Shown here piece after piece: positions 45,246-54,535 of a stretch of 64,000 bases of DNA. Location: positions 1 through 64,000 of the forward strand of contig JBBPIG010000004.1 of the NCBI GenBank assembly GCA_038040445.1, in the 5' to 3' direction. The notes under the pieces are model-generated. The model had not been told where the DNA came from, made no database searches, and saw only the letters and a list, made by a program, of their open reading frames with translations. The DNA comes from Acidobacteriota bacterium. Lineage in GTDB: Bacteria > Acidobacteriota > Blastocatellia > UBA7656. Position numbers and translations under genes: made by a program. Numbering within the stretch: position 1 is the first letter of the stretch; every line of letters begins with the position of its first letter.

Positions 45246-46526
45246 TCAGGCGTATATGCCGCGCAGCCGCGTGTCGTAGGCCACCCGATCGATAGCAAGC
45301 ATGTAGGCCGCCAGACGGGTATTGACGCGATACTTGTCCGCAAAGCCGACCACATCGTTGAAGCTGCTCACCATTATCTCGTGCAGACGCGTGTTGACGG
45401 TCTTCTCGTTCCAAAAAAAGCCCATTCGGTCCTGCACCCACTCGAAGTAGCTGACGGTGACTCCCCCGGCATTCGCCAGGATGTCCGGTATGACGAAAAT
45501 ACTCTTCGCGGAGACGATCTCGTCGGCATCCGCTGTCGTCGGACCGTTTGCACCCTCGGCGAGAATTCGACACTTGATGCGGTCAGCGTTGTGGGTGGTT
45601 ATCTGGTTTTCGGTTGCCGCCGGCATCAGTATTTCGCACTCTACCTCGAGCAGATCGGCCGTGCTGATATGCTCGGCTTCGGCATATCCCTCGACCGTCT
45701 TGTTTTCTTTCAAGTATTGGAGCACGCCTGGAACATCAAGCCCCCGCGGGTTGTAGAGCGAACCTGTGATGTCAGCGAGACCGATGACCTTGTAACCCTC
45801 CTGATGCATCAACAGCGCAGCCGTACCGCCCACGTTGCCGGCGCCTTGAACAACGACCCTGGTGTCGTTGATTCTGAAACCGAACTTCTTGCAGGCCTCG
45901 TTGCAAACGAAAAGCAGCCCGCGCCCGGTGGCTTCCTTCCTGCCGCGCGATCCGCCGATCTCGATCGGCTTGCCGGTCACGACGGCCGTAACCGTGTGCC
46001 GAGCGTGCATCGAGTAAGTGTCCATCATCCACGCCATCGTTTGCTCATTGGTGTTCATATCGGGGGCAGGCACGTCTCGCTCGGGACCAATGAAATCAAG
46101 CAATTCGGCGGTGTAGCGCCTGGTCAACCGCTCGATCTCGATCAGACTCATCTCGCGCGGGTCGCAGATGATTCCTCCCTTTGCGCCGCCAAAAGGGATA
46201 TTGACGACGGCGCACTTCCACGTCATCCACGCAGCAAGCGCCCGCACTTCATCCAGGTTGACGTCCGGGGAATACCTCACTCCGCCTTTTGCAGGGCCGC
46301 GCGCGAAGTTGTGTTGCACGCGATAGGCGGTGAACACTTGATAGTTCCCGTCATCCATCATCACCGGAATATAGATGGTGATCTCCCGGTTCGGCCATCG
46401 CAGTATCTTATAAATGTTCGGGTCCAGATTGAGCCTGGCCGCGGCTTCATCGAACCGCTGCATCATCGACTCGAATGGATTCTCTTCTTTGATCTCTTTG
46501 GCGTCGTCAACAAAGGCGCTTGGCAT
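45246..46526 (-). CDS. gdhA: Glutamate dehydrogenase (Glu/Leu/Phe/Val family)
   Basis: A 426-residue enzyme interconverting glutamate and 2-oxoglutarate plus ammonia. The start ATG 46526 (MPSAFVDD) follows GGAGGAAGTCA; the longer frame from 46652 has no site. Family motifs are [13 protein letters not shown], the catalytic lysine region [28 protein letters not shown] and the NAD-binding GAGNVGG. Length and motifs match the hexameric type, but cofactor preference (NAD or NADP) is not settled by sequence alone. It shares substrate with the fused 2-oxoglutarate dehydrogenase at 909-4715. The eIF2B-like gene diverges from it 146 bp away. Confidence 0.95.
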   Translation of the reverse strand: MPSAFVDDAKEIKEENPFESMMQRFDEAAARLNLDPNIYKILRWPNREITIYIPVMMDDGNYQVFTAYRVQHNFARGPAKGGVRYSPDVNLDEVRALAAWMTWKCAVVNIPFGGAKGGIICDPREMSLIEIERLTRRYTAELLDFIGPERDVPAPDMNTNEQTMAWMMDTYSMHARHTVTAVVTGKPIEIGGSRGRKEATGRGLLFVCNEACKKFGFRINDTRVVVQGAGNVGGTAALLMHQEGYKVIGLADITGSLYNPRGLDVPGVLQYLKENKTVEGYAEAEHISTADLLEVECEILMPAATENQITTHNADRIKCRILAEGANGPTTADADEIVSAKSIFVIPDILANAGGVTVSYFEWVQDRMGFFWNEKTVNTRLHEIMVSSFNDVVGFADKYRVNTRLAAYMLAIDRVAYDTRLRGIYA

Positions 46527-46672
46527 TGACTTCCTCCGAACACAGATGTTAAGTGCAAAGGCTACTTGGTTCGAGGCAATTTTCTTGAGCGGACTGAGAT
46601 GTCCACTTGCCCGTTGAGTCGCGATTATACCCAACGTTGAAAGGCCAGGCAACGAGCGAGCGGAGTCACCTC

Positions 46673-47635
46673 TTGAGCCGAAGAAACATTCAAGCAGATC
46701 AAGTAATAAATCAGATCGCGGCAGACAACTCCTCGGGGGCCGCGCAGATCCTGCGCCGCGCCGGGGAGGTGTTTCCGCTGCTCACCGCCCGGCAATTCGG
46801 GCACGCTCCAACAAGCGTAGAGGAAGCGCGACAAGCTGTCATCGAGACCTGCATAGCTCTGGTTAGGGCTCAGCCTCACATGAGTCCGCTACTCCGGTTG
46901 GCAAGTTTCGTGATTTCGGTGGCGCGAACGGCGGAGGGCGCGGGGGAAGCGCTCGAGTCCGCAGAAGCCGCTTCGATGACATTCATCGAGAACTCCGAAC
47001 GCGCGGCTCATGCGGCGGCAGTGCAAGCGGCGAGTTTGATTCGCAGCGACGCGACCGTGTTGACTCATTCGCGAAGCTCTACAGTGCTGGCAGCTCTCGT
47101 CGAAGCTAAGCGCGCCGGAAGAGACTTTTCGGTCATCGCGACCGAGAGCCGCCCGATGCTGGAAGGCCGCAGCTTAGCTGAGACCCTTGCCGGTCATGCC
47201 ATTCGCGTTACCTTGATCGCCGACGCAGCAGCTTCGCTCGCTATGGACAAAGTCGATATTATCCTCGTTGGAGCCGATACGATCACGCCACAGAATCTGG
47301 TGAATAAGATTGGCACCCGGATGATTGCGCTTGCGGCGCGCGCGGGTGGTCTGCCCGTCTACTCGGTTTGCGACACATCGAAGCTCATACCTGCGGACTA
47401 TCGTAGCGCCTCCGTTTTCGACGAAGGAAGCGCCAGTGAATTGTGGCCGGACGCACCTAAGGGAGTGAGGTTGGTAAATTGCTATTTCGAACCGACACCG
47501 CTTACTTACTTCACCGGGATCATCACTGAAGACGGCGCGCTATCGAGCCAAGAGGCTGCGAGCCGGGCCGCAGGTGCTTCGATAGATGACGTGCTGGTGA
47601 ATGCTCTGGATAGGTTGCCGGGACCGATCAGATGA
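46673..47635 (+). CDS. eIF2B-alpha/ribose-bisphosphate-isomerase-like protein
   Basis: A 320-residue protein of the IF-2B alpha/beta/delta family. The start TTG 46673 has GGAG seven bases upstream; longer frames to 46607 have none. The C-terminal two-thirds carry the family's Rossmann-like core: [59 protein letters not shown] and [22 protein letters not shown]. Bacterial members act as sugar-1,5-bisphosphate or methylthioribose-1-phosphate isomerases; which one cannot be told here. Its end overlaps the convergent propeller gene by eight bases. It is transcribed away from gdhA. Confidence 0.85.
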   Translation: MSRRNIQADQVINQIAADNSSGAAQILRRAGEVFPLLTARQFGHAPTSVEEARQAVIETCIALVRAQPHMSPLLRLASFVISVARTAEGAGEALESAEAASMTFIENSERAAHAAAVQAASLIRSDATVLTHSRSSTVLAALVEAKRAGRDFSVIATESRPMLEGRSLAETLAGHAIRVTLIADAAASLAMDKVDIILVGADTITPQNLVNKIGTRMIALAARAGGLPVYSVCDTSKLIPADYRSASVFDEGSASELWPDAPKGVRLVNCYFEPTPLTYFTGIITEDGALSSQEAASRAAGASIDDVLVNALDRLPGPIR

Positions 47636-48890
47636 CCGCCAGTATCATAAGCTGGTTAGAGAACTGATGGCCGTTGGCGGTGTTGCTGTAGAACAGCAGC
47701 CCTTCATCCCGGCCGACTATTGAAGCGTCGATCCAGACGATATGAAGCACGCCCCGGCTGTCGACAGTCATCGCCGGACTATGCGCACGACCAATGCTAT
47801 TGTTGGCGTTGGAAACCCGCGCTACCTCTCCGAAACTCGCTCCGGCGTTGTCAGACTTCGCGAGGAATACCTGCCGGTTCTTGATCGACTCTTCCCCGAA
47901 CAGGTCTCCGTTTTGAAACGCGACGTAAACCGCATTCTGGAAAGCGATCACCGACGGCTTGTGAATATCGCCAGTAGGAAATCTGCTGACGTTGATCGGC
48001 TCAGCGAAGGTCCCGCCACTATCGGTCGAGCGCGAGTAATAAGCCTCAGCGTTGCCGGCGCTCTCGTCCACCCAAACAACGCTCAACCGGCCCTCGCCGT
48101 CGGCCGCAATTGCCGCCTCGGTAGCTGCACCGGTCCCGGTTGAAACTTGCAAAGGCTCGGAAAAGGTCTGCCCCCCATCAATCGAACGCGCGAACATCAC
48201 GACGCTAGTGCCCGGAGCCGTGTCTTGCCACACTACGTTTATCGCGCCGCCTGGATCGACGGCTATCTCCGGATCGAATGCAACACCCGATGACCTTGAA
48301 ACATCAAGAGGCCCCGAAAACGTTGCGCCTAGATCGGTAGATCGTACGAAGATAACCCTACCGCCGTTGTCCCTGGTGTCGCCCCAAACAATGTTGACTG
48401 CCTCGTTGGAGTCGAGCGCTACACGCGGCGCGAAGGCGCCGCCGCTGTGCGGCGTGATGTTTGCCGGTTTTCTAAACTTCGTTTTCTTTTTCGTGCGAAT
48501 CAGATAAGCCTGGGTGGTCCCCGTCGAGTTATCGTGATAGGCGACGTAGATTTTCACCTTGCCGGTCTTATTTATCGCCAATGAAGGGCCGAACGCTTCG
48601 CCGGGCGAGTTCGAAAGATTGCGCGTCGCCGGGAGATTGTCCCACGCGGCGCCGTAGTCACGCGACATCGTAAAGAAGATCTGGCTATGCGGCCTGTGTT
48701 CACTGGCGGGAGCAGTTGCGACCGACATCATCAAGTAAAGATTGTCACCGCTGTCGACGTCGATTGCGGGAAAGCGCTGCGCTCCGAAAAATGTCTGAGC
48801 CCGAGCCCTCCTGGACATTGGAGAAGAACCGGCGATGACGAGCATCACCGCCGCAGCCAACAGAATCACTGAAACACTTTTTCTATTCAT
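47628..48890 (-). CDS. Exported BNR/sialidase-like six-bladed propeller protein
   Basis: A 420-residue protein, start ATG 48890. Signal peptide to about 31 (RARAQ). The body is a series of Asp-box/BNR-like repeats: RDYGAAWDNL, STDLGATFSGP, SIDGGQTFSEP, STDSGGTFAEP and SDNAGASFGEV, each with the S-x-D-x-G-x-x-F pattern. Such repeats form a beta propeller. Sialidase catalytic arginines were not identified, so binding rather than hydrolysis is likely. Its C-terminal eight bases overlap the eIF2B-like gene from the other strand. Confidence 0.82.
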   Translation of the reverse strand: MNRKSVSVILLAAAVMLVIAGSSPMSRRARAQTFFGAQRFPAIDVDSGDNLYLMMSVATAPASEHRPHSQIFFTMSRDYGAAWDNLPATRNLSNSPGEAFGPSLAINKTGKVKIYVAYHDNSTGTTQAYLIRTKKKTKFRKPANITPHSGGAFAPRVALDSNEAVNIVWGDTRDNGGRVIFVRSTDLGATFSGPLDVSRSSGVAFDPEIAVDPGGAINVVWQDTAPGTSVVMFARSIDGGQTFSEPLQVSTGTGAATEAAIAADGEGRLSVVWVDESAGNAEAYYSRSTDSGGTFAEPINVSRFPTGDIHKPSVIAFQNAVYVAFQNGDLFGEESIKNRQVFLAKSDNAGASFGEVARVSNANNSIGRAHSPAMTVDSRGVLHIVWIDASIVGRDEGLLFYSNTANGHQFSNQLMILAVI

Positions 48891-49140
48891 GTGACGAGCG
48901 TTGAAGAGTGAAGTCTAACTGAAACCCGCAAGCGACGGATTAGATGTTACCCGAGTTTCAACTCGTATTTCAACTGTAGCTTCCAAGCCGAAGCTTCAAA
49001 CGATAGCACAGTCACCGATCCCGAATCCGCGTCTCACTGCTATTGAAAGGTCACCATCTGGCCATCCGTCGTGAAGTTTGACACCTCGCGCGGGCGGACA
49101 TCATACTCAGACCTCGCAACTCATCTGCAGGGGAAGATGG

Positions 49141-50067
49141 ATGACGGCTACGATTCTGGATGGCGCGAGCGTCGCAAAAGCAATAAGAGACGAAGTCGCA
49201 AGCGAGGTGGCCGAATATTCAACGCGCGGGCTCCGGCCAGGACTCGCGGCGGTGCTGGTAGGAAACGATCCGGGATCGCAGATTTACGTTTCGGGAAAGG
49301 TGAAGACCTGTGAGCAACTTGGACTCTATTCCGAGAAGATCGACTTACCGGAGACAACGACCACCGGCGCGTTGCTCGCGCTGGTTCGCGATCTGAATGC
49401 GCGCGACGACATAGACGGCATACTCATTCAGCTCCCGCTGCCCAGGCAAGTCGATGCCGCTCTTGTGCTGAATACGGTTGATCCCGCGAAGGACGTCGAT
49501 GGCTTTCATCCGGTTAACGTCGGGAGACTCGTGCTGAATGAGCCGGGGCTGAGGCCGTGCACGCCGGCTGGGATCATTGAGTTGCTCGAGCGCCACGACA
49601 TACGGATGACGGGCGCACGTGTCGTGGTGATGGGTCGAAGCCGGATTGTCGGATTGCCGGTCGCGTTGTTGCTCTTGCAAAGGCACGCGACGGTGACGAT
49701 CTGCCACTCGCGAACACCCGACTTGCCCGCGATTGCCCGCGAGGCCGACGTACTTGTCGCCGCAATTGGAAGGATGGGTATGGTAGACAGCAGCTACATA
49801 AAACCGGGCGCTGCCGTTGTTGACGTGGGCATGAACAGGGTAACAACCCGAGAAGATTTCGACCGTTTCTTCGGCGACGACCCCAAAAGGCGCGCGGCTT
49901 TTGAAAAGAACGGCTACACGCTGATTGGCGACGTGAACCCGCGCGAGGCCGCAGAGGTGGCCGGCTACCTGACGCCGGTTCCAGGCGGCGTTGGGCCTCT
50001 GACGATCGCGATGTTGATGAAGAATACTCTGGCGGCGATGAAGATGCGCCGCGGTTCCAAAGACTAA
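49141..50067 (+). CDS. folD: Methylenetetrahydrofolate dehydrogenase/cyclohydrolase
   Basis: A 308-residue bifunctional enzyme of one-carbon metabolism, linking 5,10-methylene-THF to 10-formyl-THF. The start ATG 49141 (MTATILDGASVAKAI) follows GGGGAAG; the longer frame to 49078 has no site. Motifs: VGNDPGSQIYVSGKVKTCEQLG with the catalytic Lys, ILIQLPLP, DGFHPVNVGRL, VVMGRSRIVGLPVALLL (NADP site) and PVPGGVGPLTIAMLMKN. The small zinc-finger gene starts five bases after its stop, so the two are co-transcribed. The region 48891-49140 has no recognised element. Confidence 0.96.
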   Translation: MTATILDGASVAKAIRDEVASEVAEYSTRGLRPGLAAVLVGNDPGSQIYVSGKVKTCEQLGLYSEKIDLPETTTTGALLALVRDLNARDDIDGILIQLPLPRQVDAALVLNTVDPAKDVDGFHPVNVGRLVLNEPGLRPCTPAGIIELLERHDIRMTGARVVVMGRSRIVGLPVALLLLQRHATVTICHSRTPDLPAIAREADVLVAAIGRMGMVDSSYIKPGAAVVDVGMNRVTTREDFDRFFGDDPKRRAAFEKNGYTLIGDVNPREAAEVAGYLTPVPGGVGPLTIAMLMKNTLAAMKMRRGSKD

Positions 50068-50071
50068 CTCT

Positions 50072-50341
50072 ATGGGAAATGTCACAGCAAATGAGTGCCC
50101 GCACCTCGCGGACACAAACATCAAGGCTCTCGAAGTCACCAGCACCGCCTGCGTGGAATGCGGCGTGAGCGCGCCCACCCGAGTGTGCATGACGTGCGGT
50201 CACATCGGATGCTGCGAGACCACCAGCGGTCACGCACTCGCGCATTCGAAGTCGAGCGGCCATCCGCTCATACGCGAGCTTCCGGTCTCCGAGCGTTCGT
50301 TCACATGGTGCTACGGGTGCAACGCGTATTTGAAGAACTGA
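50072..50341 (+). CDS. UBP-type zinc-finger protein
   Basis: An 89-residue protein starting five bases after the folD stop. Residues 9-64 hold a UBP (ubiquitin-hydrolase-like) zinc finger: Cys9, His11, Cys27, Cys30, Cys39, Cys42, Cys47, Cys48, His54, His58 and His64 follow the spacing C-x-H, CxxC, CxxC, HxxxH. Key text includes CVECG, VCMTCGHIGCCE and GHPLIREL. The domain binds C-terminal peptides in eukaryotes; its bacterial role is unknown. The link to folD is only genomic. Confidence 0.88.
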   Translation: MGNVTANECPHLADTNIKALEVTSTACVECGVSAPTRVCMTCGHIGCCETTSGHALAHSKSSGHPLIRELPVSERSFTWCYGCNAYLKN

Positions 50342-50454
50342 GCACAATGGGATGACGGCCGGATCCGCAACGCCGTGACTACGGAGCACGAAGTCAACTG
50401 CCGCTCACCAGTGTTGTATTGTAAGTAGATGGTGTGTTATAAACAGCGTACTCG

Positions 50455-50907
50455 ATGACCGGCGAACTCACAACGCAACCTATGCTTGAAGCGCTCCTGG
50501 AGGGACAGCGCCAGCTTGCTTCCCAATTGGCGGAGATGCGTGACGCCATCGCCACGATGTCCGATAAGCAAGGCGCGATTGATGCTAAGCAGGACACAAT
50601 TTCTGCTAATCAAGACGCGATTGATGCTAAGCAGGACACAATTTCTGCGATGCAAGACGTGATCGCTGCGAAGCAGGAGACAATTTCCGCGATGCAAGAT
50701 GCGCTTGCTGGTAAGCAAGACGAACTCGCAGCCAGACAGGACCGGCTTGACGTGCGCCTCACGGAACTTACTAGCAAGGTTGAGGACGGGTTCGACGACA
50801 CCACCCGCAAGATAGAGATCTTCAACGACCGTCTCCTCGGTTTTGAAAGTTGGCTGAAGAGGGTCGACCGGCGCCTGCACGACGAAATCCTCGCTCGCAC
50901 CCGCTGA
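50455..50907 (+). CDS. Heptad-repeat coiled-coil protein
   Basis: A 150-residue protein, start ATG 50455. From about residue 39 to 105 it is made of near-identical heptads (DAKQDTI, SANQDAI, DAKQDTI, SAMQDVI, AAKQETI, SAMQDAL, AGKQDEL, AARQDRL), with Ile/Leu every seventh residue. The 42-bp units in the DNA at about 50575-50705 repeat almost exactly, so it grew by recent duplication. The C-terminus (FDDTTRKIEIFNDRLLGFESWLKRVDRRLHDE) continues as helix. There is no signal peptide or membrane segment. A cytoplasmic rod or oligomeriser is likely; the function is unknown. The ribosome site is weak and no partner gene lies in the same transcript. Confidence 0.7.
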   Translation: MTGELTTQPMLEALLEGQRQLASQLAEMRDAIATMSDKQGAIDAKQDTISANQDAIDAKQDTISAMQDVIAAKQETISAMQDALAGKQDELAARQDRLDVRLTELTSKVEDGFDDTTRKIEIFNDRLLGFESWLKRVDRRLHDEILARTR

Positions 50908-50933
50908 CAAGAACCACCGGCATAGTCCACAAT

Positions 50934-51719
50934 CTATCCCCGAGGAATCCACGGAAAGAACGCGCTCGTGCGGCGGACATAGTTGCGATACTCCGGCTTG
51001 GTTTTCGTGAGCGTCTTCTCAAGCAAAGCAACTCCTGAGACCTTCATCAAAAGCCCAGTCATAATCAGTGGACTCATCACCGTCCATACTCCTCCGGGCG
51101 TAGACAGCGCGATCAAAAAACAGCCCCACCACAACAGCGCATCGCCAAAGTAATTCGGGTGCCGCGTGTAGCGCCACAGCCCACGGTCCATAACCTTGCC
51201 TTTGTTCCGGGGGTCAGCCTTGAACCGCGCGAGCTGAAGATCACCGGCTGATTCAAACAGAAATCCGATGAGCCATATCGCTGCGCCGGCCCAGTCGAGC
51301 CAGGTGAGCCGCGCAGGCTCGCGCGAAATCTGCGCTATCTGAAGCGGCAATGAAATGATCCACATCAGCAACCCCTGAAGCCCAAACACCGTGAAGAGGC
51401 TCACGATCGGGAATCGCTTGCCGAAACGCGCTCGCATCGCCTGGTATCGGAAGTCCTCCCCCTTCCCTTTGTTCCGCCAGAAGATGTGCGACGCAAGCCG
51501 AAGTCCCCACACCGCGGCGAGCGACGTTATCAGGACCTTGCGATCCGGGTAGCCGTTTGTGGTCGCATAGCACACGACCGCAATCAGAACAAATCCGAGT
51601 CCCCAAAAGATGTCGACGATGCTCGCGTCCTTCTTGATAAGGCTCAGCAACCAGACGCTCAGCATCAACCCGCCAGTCGCGGCCAACGTGGTGAGGATGA
51701 CGCACAGTGTTTCGCTCAC
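50934..51719 (-). CDS. DUF1295 steroid-5-alpha-reductase-like membrane protein
   Basis: A 261-residue integral membrane protein with about six helices. The start GTG 51719 follows CGGAGGTGATTT. C-terminal KGKVMDRGLWRYTRHPNYFGDALLWWGCF is the region most conserved in DUF1295 and related isoprenylcysteine methyltransferase/steroid reductase families (RHPNY motif). The exact reaction is unknown. A 65-bp gap with a REP-like hairpin separates it from the PlsC acyltransferase on the same strand, so the two may be co-expressed and involved in lipid metabolism. Confidence 0.88.
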   Translation of the reverse strand: MSETLCVILTTLAATGGLMLSVWLLSLIKKDASIVDIFWGLGFVLIAVVCYATTNGYPDRKVLITSLAAVWGLRLASHIFWRNKGKGEDFRYQAMRARFGKRFPIVSLFTVFGLQGLLMWIISLPLQIAQISREPARLTWLDWAGAAIWLIGFLFESAGDLQLARFKADPRNKGKVMDRGLWRYTRHPNYFGDALLWWGCFLIALSTPGGVWTVMSPLIMTGLLMKVSGVALLEKTLTKTKPEYRNYVRRTSAFFPWIPRG

Positions 51720-51735
51720 AAATCACCTCCGAGAG

Positions 51736-51782
51736 GTAGCACAGACTTTAGTCTGTGTTTGCGCAGACTGAGTCTACGCTAC
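51736..51782. repeat. REP-like inverted repeat between DUF1295 and PlsC genes
   Basis: A 47-bp element begins with GTAGC and ends with GCTAC. Inside are two short hairpins, CAGACTTTAGTCTG and CAGACTGAGTCTACGC. It fills nearly the whole gap. The form fits a dispersed REP-type element, which may end or stabilise the transcript. Confidence 0.65.
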
Positions 51783-51783
51783 G

Positions 51784-52827
51784 TCAACGCTGTTTCTGTT
51801 GTCCCACCCATTCATCGACCCGCGACCAGTGCTCATACAGCCAGGCGGTCTGGGACGCGCGATCTCTCGGAATCTCTTCGAATGCCACTCGCCAAAAGCG
51901 GACGCGGAGCACTGCGCCCACCATAGACCCTCGCAAGAAATCCCGAAAGTTGGTCACGCCCTCCAGACCCCAGTGTCCACAAAAAAGCGCATGCGCACGG
52001 ACGTTCCGTTCGAGCAAAGCAAGCGTCCCTCCCAGTCGAGGCGGCAGCACATTCTTGAGCGTGCTCGCCTTGCGAAAAAGTTCGCCGTCGCCGCTCGCCA
52101 GCCGCTCGAGTATCCGCTCGCGCTTTTCAGGGGTGAAGCGTGTACCTTCCGGATAGATCAGCACACCGTCCTTCGTACCCAGACCATCCATCAGCCGCCG
52201 CACCGCCGAGATTGCCAGCTCGTCCCCGGCCCCCCGGCGCACGAAGCAGTTGGGAAGCCTGTTGCCTACGATGTCCAGACACGGGTCCCACAGAAGTTGA
52301 CTCTTGAGCACGAAGCGCAGCCGAAGACCCTGCCGCTTCGACAAGATAGTCGACGGAAGCAGCGTGTCTCCAAGACTCACGTGCCGAATGAAAACGATGA
52401 ACGGCCCTTCTCCAATGTCGTCCGCTCCTTCGATGTCGACCCTGATTCGAAAGAGCACCCTTCCCGCGCGGAACAAACAGCCGGCCCACCACTGTTGCAG
52501 CGCAAAGTTCCAGTCGAGGAATCGCTCATGCCCGGCTCGTGTAAGCACGCTCGCCAGCCATAGGAAAAAGCTCATCGCGATCCCCGCCACTTCGCAGCAT
52601 AGATAAAACGCCAGAAGCGCGATGAAGCGAACGGCGGCCCAGTTGCTTCGGCGCGCGATGTCCGCAACGGCGGCAATCACGATCAGCGCGGGGAGACTGG
52701 CAAGAAGCGCGAGACACGACGCTGTGTACAGCGGCACAGTGATCGCTCGCCGGCCCCATCGCTTTGCAAACGATTCGGCCGCGCCCAACCCGTTGCCCAT
52801 CGGCGAGCCTTGCGTCTGTTGCTTCAT
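51784..52827 (-). CDS. PlsC-type 1-acyl-glycerol-3-phosphate acyltransferase family protein
   Basis: About 347 residues. Start ATG 52827 is tentative; 52842 and 52800 are alternatives, and upstream codons fall in an inverted repeat (52852-52923), so the 374-codon frame overstates the protein. Two hydrophobic segments (about 28-54 and 62-90) are followed by the acyltransferase: FIRHVSLGDTLLP holds the H-x4-D motif and YPEGTRFTPEKRER the substrate-binding EGTR block. The family puts the second acyl chain on phospholipids; the added domain to about 350 makes it longer than E. coli PlsC (245). It is next to the DUF1295 gene. Confidence 0.88.
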   Translation of the reverse strand: MKQQTQGSPMGNGLGAAESFAKRWGRRAITVPLYTASCLALLASLPALIVIAAVADIARRSNWAAVRFIALLAFYLCCEVAGIAMSFFLWLASVLTRAGHERFLDWNFALQQWWAGCLFRAGRVLFRIRVDIEGADDIGEGPFIVFIRHVSLGDTLLPSTILSKRQGLRLRFVLKSQLLWDPCLDIVGNRLPNCFVRRGAGDELAISAVRRLMDGLGTKDGVLIYPEGTRFTPEKRERILERLASGDGELFRKASTLKNVLPPRLGGTLALLERNVRAHALFCGHWGLEGVTNFRDFLRGSMVGAVLRVRFWRVAFEEIPRDRASQTAWLYEHWSRVDEWVGQQKQR

Positions 52828-52851
52828 GCCGTTTCGGTTCATCTCCAATGT

Positions 52852-52923
52852 CCGGCAAACTTCAGCTTGTCGCCCGTTCGGCCTCGGCCGTGTTCGCAAA
52901 CGCGACAACTTGAAGTTTGCCGG
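52852..52923. repeat. Inverted repeat upstream of PlsC gene
   Basis: CCGGCAAACTTCAGCTTGTC (52852-52871) pairs with GACAACTTGAAGTTTGCCGG (52904-52923), with small mismatches, around a 32-bp GC-rich spacer. The arms look like a REP-type or transcription-end element. Any start codon placed inside it is unlikely to be the real start of the acyltransferase. Confidence 0.7.
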
Positions 52924-53000
52924 GCCTCGTTTTCAGTTCGGGGAGATTATCAAATTGCTTTATACTTCTCATCCTTTATTGACTCCCGGAGGATCACTCG

Positions 53001-54443
53001 ATGCGAAAAACGACATGCGCCTTCGTCTTGCTTCTCGCGACCTGGCCCCAAATGGCCGCGCCTCAATCAAGCGACACGATGTCTTCACGGTTAGTTGGCG
53101 AAGTACTCACGAGCGGTCAACAGTTGAAATACCTCTCGATGCTCAGCGATGAGATCGGCAGCCGCCTGACGGGTTCACCTGGCGCGCGCCGGGCCGAAGA
53201 AGCAATGGAAGCCGAAATGAAGCGGCTCGGACTGGCGAACGTACATCGCGAGGCGTTCACAGTTGCCGTGTCCTGGGAGCGCGGCTCGGCCGAGGCGCGG
53301 CTTGTTTCTCACTCGAACCGCCCGCTCACGGTCGCTTCGTACACGTGGACGCCGGGAACCGGCGGGGCTATCGAGGGGGAAGTCGTCGACGTCGGGGCCG
53401 GCCGTCCGGAAGACGTCGAGCGAGTGCGAGCGCGCTTGCGAGGGCGGGTCGCGTTTGCGATTCCAGCGGGCGAGACGCTCGACGCGGTCATCTACAACTT
53501 CTATCGCACGCCGCTGCTTGCGCGTGAATTAAGAGATGCAGGTGCTATCGCCTTGCTGATCGCTTCGGACAAGCAACACGCAATGCTGTACACAGCGCCC
53601 GTCGATTTCAACGCTCGCGTTGCGGCGCTCCCGACTCTCTCCCTTGCGCGCGAAGACGTGGGCTTGCTTCAGCGTTTGCTTGCTTCCGGTCAGAAGCCGC
53701 GCATTGCTCTGGACGTGCGCAACAAGCTTGGTCCGGCCTTTGAATCAACCAATGTCGTCGGCGAGATCATCGGGCGCGAGCGCCCGAACGAGATAGTTTT
53801 GCTCGGCGCGCACCTCGACTCAAACGATCTCGGCCCCGGCGCGCTCGACAACGCAGCGGGTTCGGCAGCGGTATTGGAAACGGCTCGCGCGATCAAATCG
53901 CTTGGGGTAGCTCCGCGGCGAACCATCCGCTTCGTTCTGTTCACCGGCGAGGAGGAAGGAATGCTCGGCTCGAACGCCTACGTGGCTCGGCATCGAGACG
54001 AGATGGATAGCACGGTCGCGGCTTTGATAATGGACGTCGGAGCGGGAAGGCCTGTTGGATGGTTTTCGATGGGACGAACAGATCTCGACGAGCAGATTCG
54101 AGAGTTGATGAAGCCGCTCGCGCCCTTCGGCGTGTCTACGATCGAGCACGGCGCCTTCGCCGCCACTGACAACGCCGCCTTCATGGCTGAGGGCGTCCCG
54201 AACCTCATCCTGCTTCAGGACGAGTCGGTATACTTCACCGTGCATCACACCGTCGCCGACACCTTTGATAAGGCAGACCCGCGTGACTTTGCGACGTGTG
54301 TTGCTACGGTAGCCGCCAGCACGTTCGGCATAGCCGATCGCGTGAATCGTTTCGGACGCCGGCTGACTTCCGAGGAGGTGAGGAAGATGGCGGCGGAATC
54401 AAAAGTGGATGAACAGTGGCGCGCGGCAGGAATATGGAAGTGA
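53001..54443 (+). CDS. Secreted M28-family zinc aminopeptidase
   Basis: A 480-residue protein, start ATG 53001 behind GGAGGATCACTCG. Signal peptide to about 19 (WPQMAAPQ). A PA-domain-like insert covers about 90-190 (GRPEDVERVRARLRGRVAFA). The M28 site is GAHLDSNDLGPGALDNAAG (His and Asp ligands), FTGEEEGMLGSNAY (Glu-Glu pair) and MDVGAGRP, with the last ligand in HTVADTFDK. It should clip amino acids from peptide N-termini outside the cell. The plus-strand transcript ends in a GAAGGCA repeat shared with the convergent propeller gene. Confidence 0.93.
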   Translation: MRKTTCAFVLLLATWPQMAAPQSSDTMSSRLVGEVLTSGQQLKYLSMLSDEIGSRLTGSPGARRAEEAMEAEMKRLGLANVHREAFTVAVSWERGSAEARLVSHSNRPLTVASYTWTPGTGGAIEGEVVDVGAGRPEDVERVRARLRGRVAFAIPAGETLDAVIYNFYRTPLLARELRDAGAIALLIASDKQHAMLYTAPVDFNARVAALPTLSLAREDVGLLQRLLASGQKPRIALDVRNKLGPAFESTNVVGEIIGRERPNEIVLLGAHLDSNDLGPGALDNAAGSAAVLETARAIKSLGVAPRRTIRFVLFTGEEEGMLGSNAYVARHRDEMDSTVAALIMDVGAGRPVGWFSMGRTDLDEQIRELMKPLAPFGVSTIEHGAFAATDNAAFMAEGVPNLILLQDESVYFTVHHTVADTFDKADPRDFATCVATVAASTFGIADRVNRFGRRLTSEEVRKMAAESKVDEQWRAAGIWK

Positions 54444-54445
54444 GG

Positions 54446-54533
54446 CGAGAAGGCAGAAGGCAGAAGGCAGAAGGCAGAGACGCGACATCTGCCTTCTGAC
54501 TTCTGCCTTCCGCCTTCTGCGTTCTGCCTTCTG
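54446..54533. repeat. GAAGGCA repeat hairpin between convergent genes
   Basis: Four GAAGGCA-type copies (about 54447-54480) face their complementary TGCCTTC/TTCTGCC copies (54489-54533) around a short spacer, giving a stem of some 30 bp with few mismatches. It lies between the two convergent stops (54443 and 54536), so it probably ends both transcripts. The 7-bp motif may belong to a dispersed repeat family. Confidence 0.75.
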
Positions 54534-54535
54534 TC

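Noticed and set aside
45106-45573. Minus-strand frames rich in Gly/Trp (HPGGASWWG)
   Set aside because: They translate the 13-bp repeat and the antisense-shifted dehydrogenase end; not a gene.
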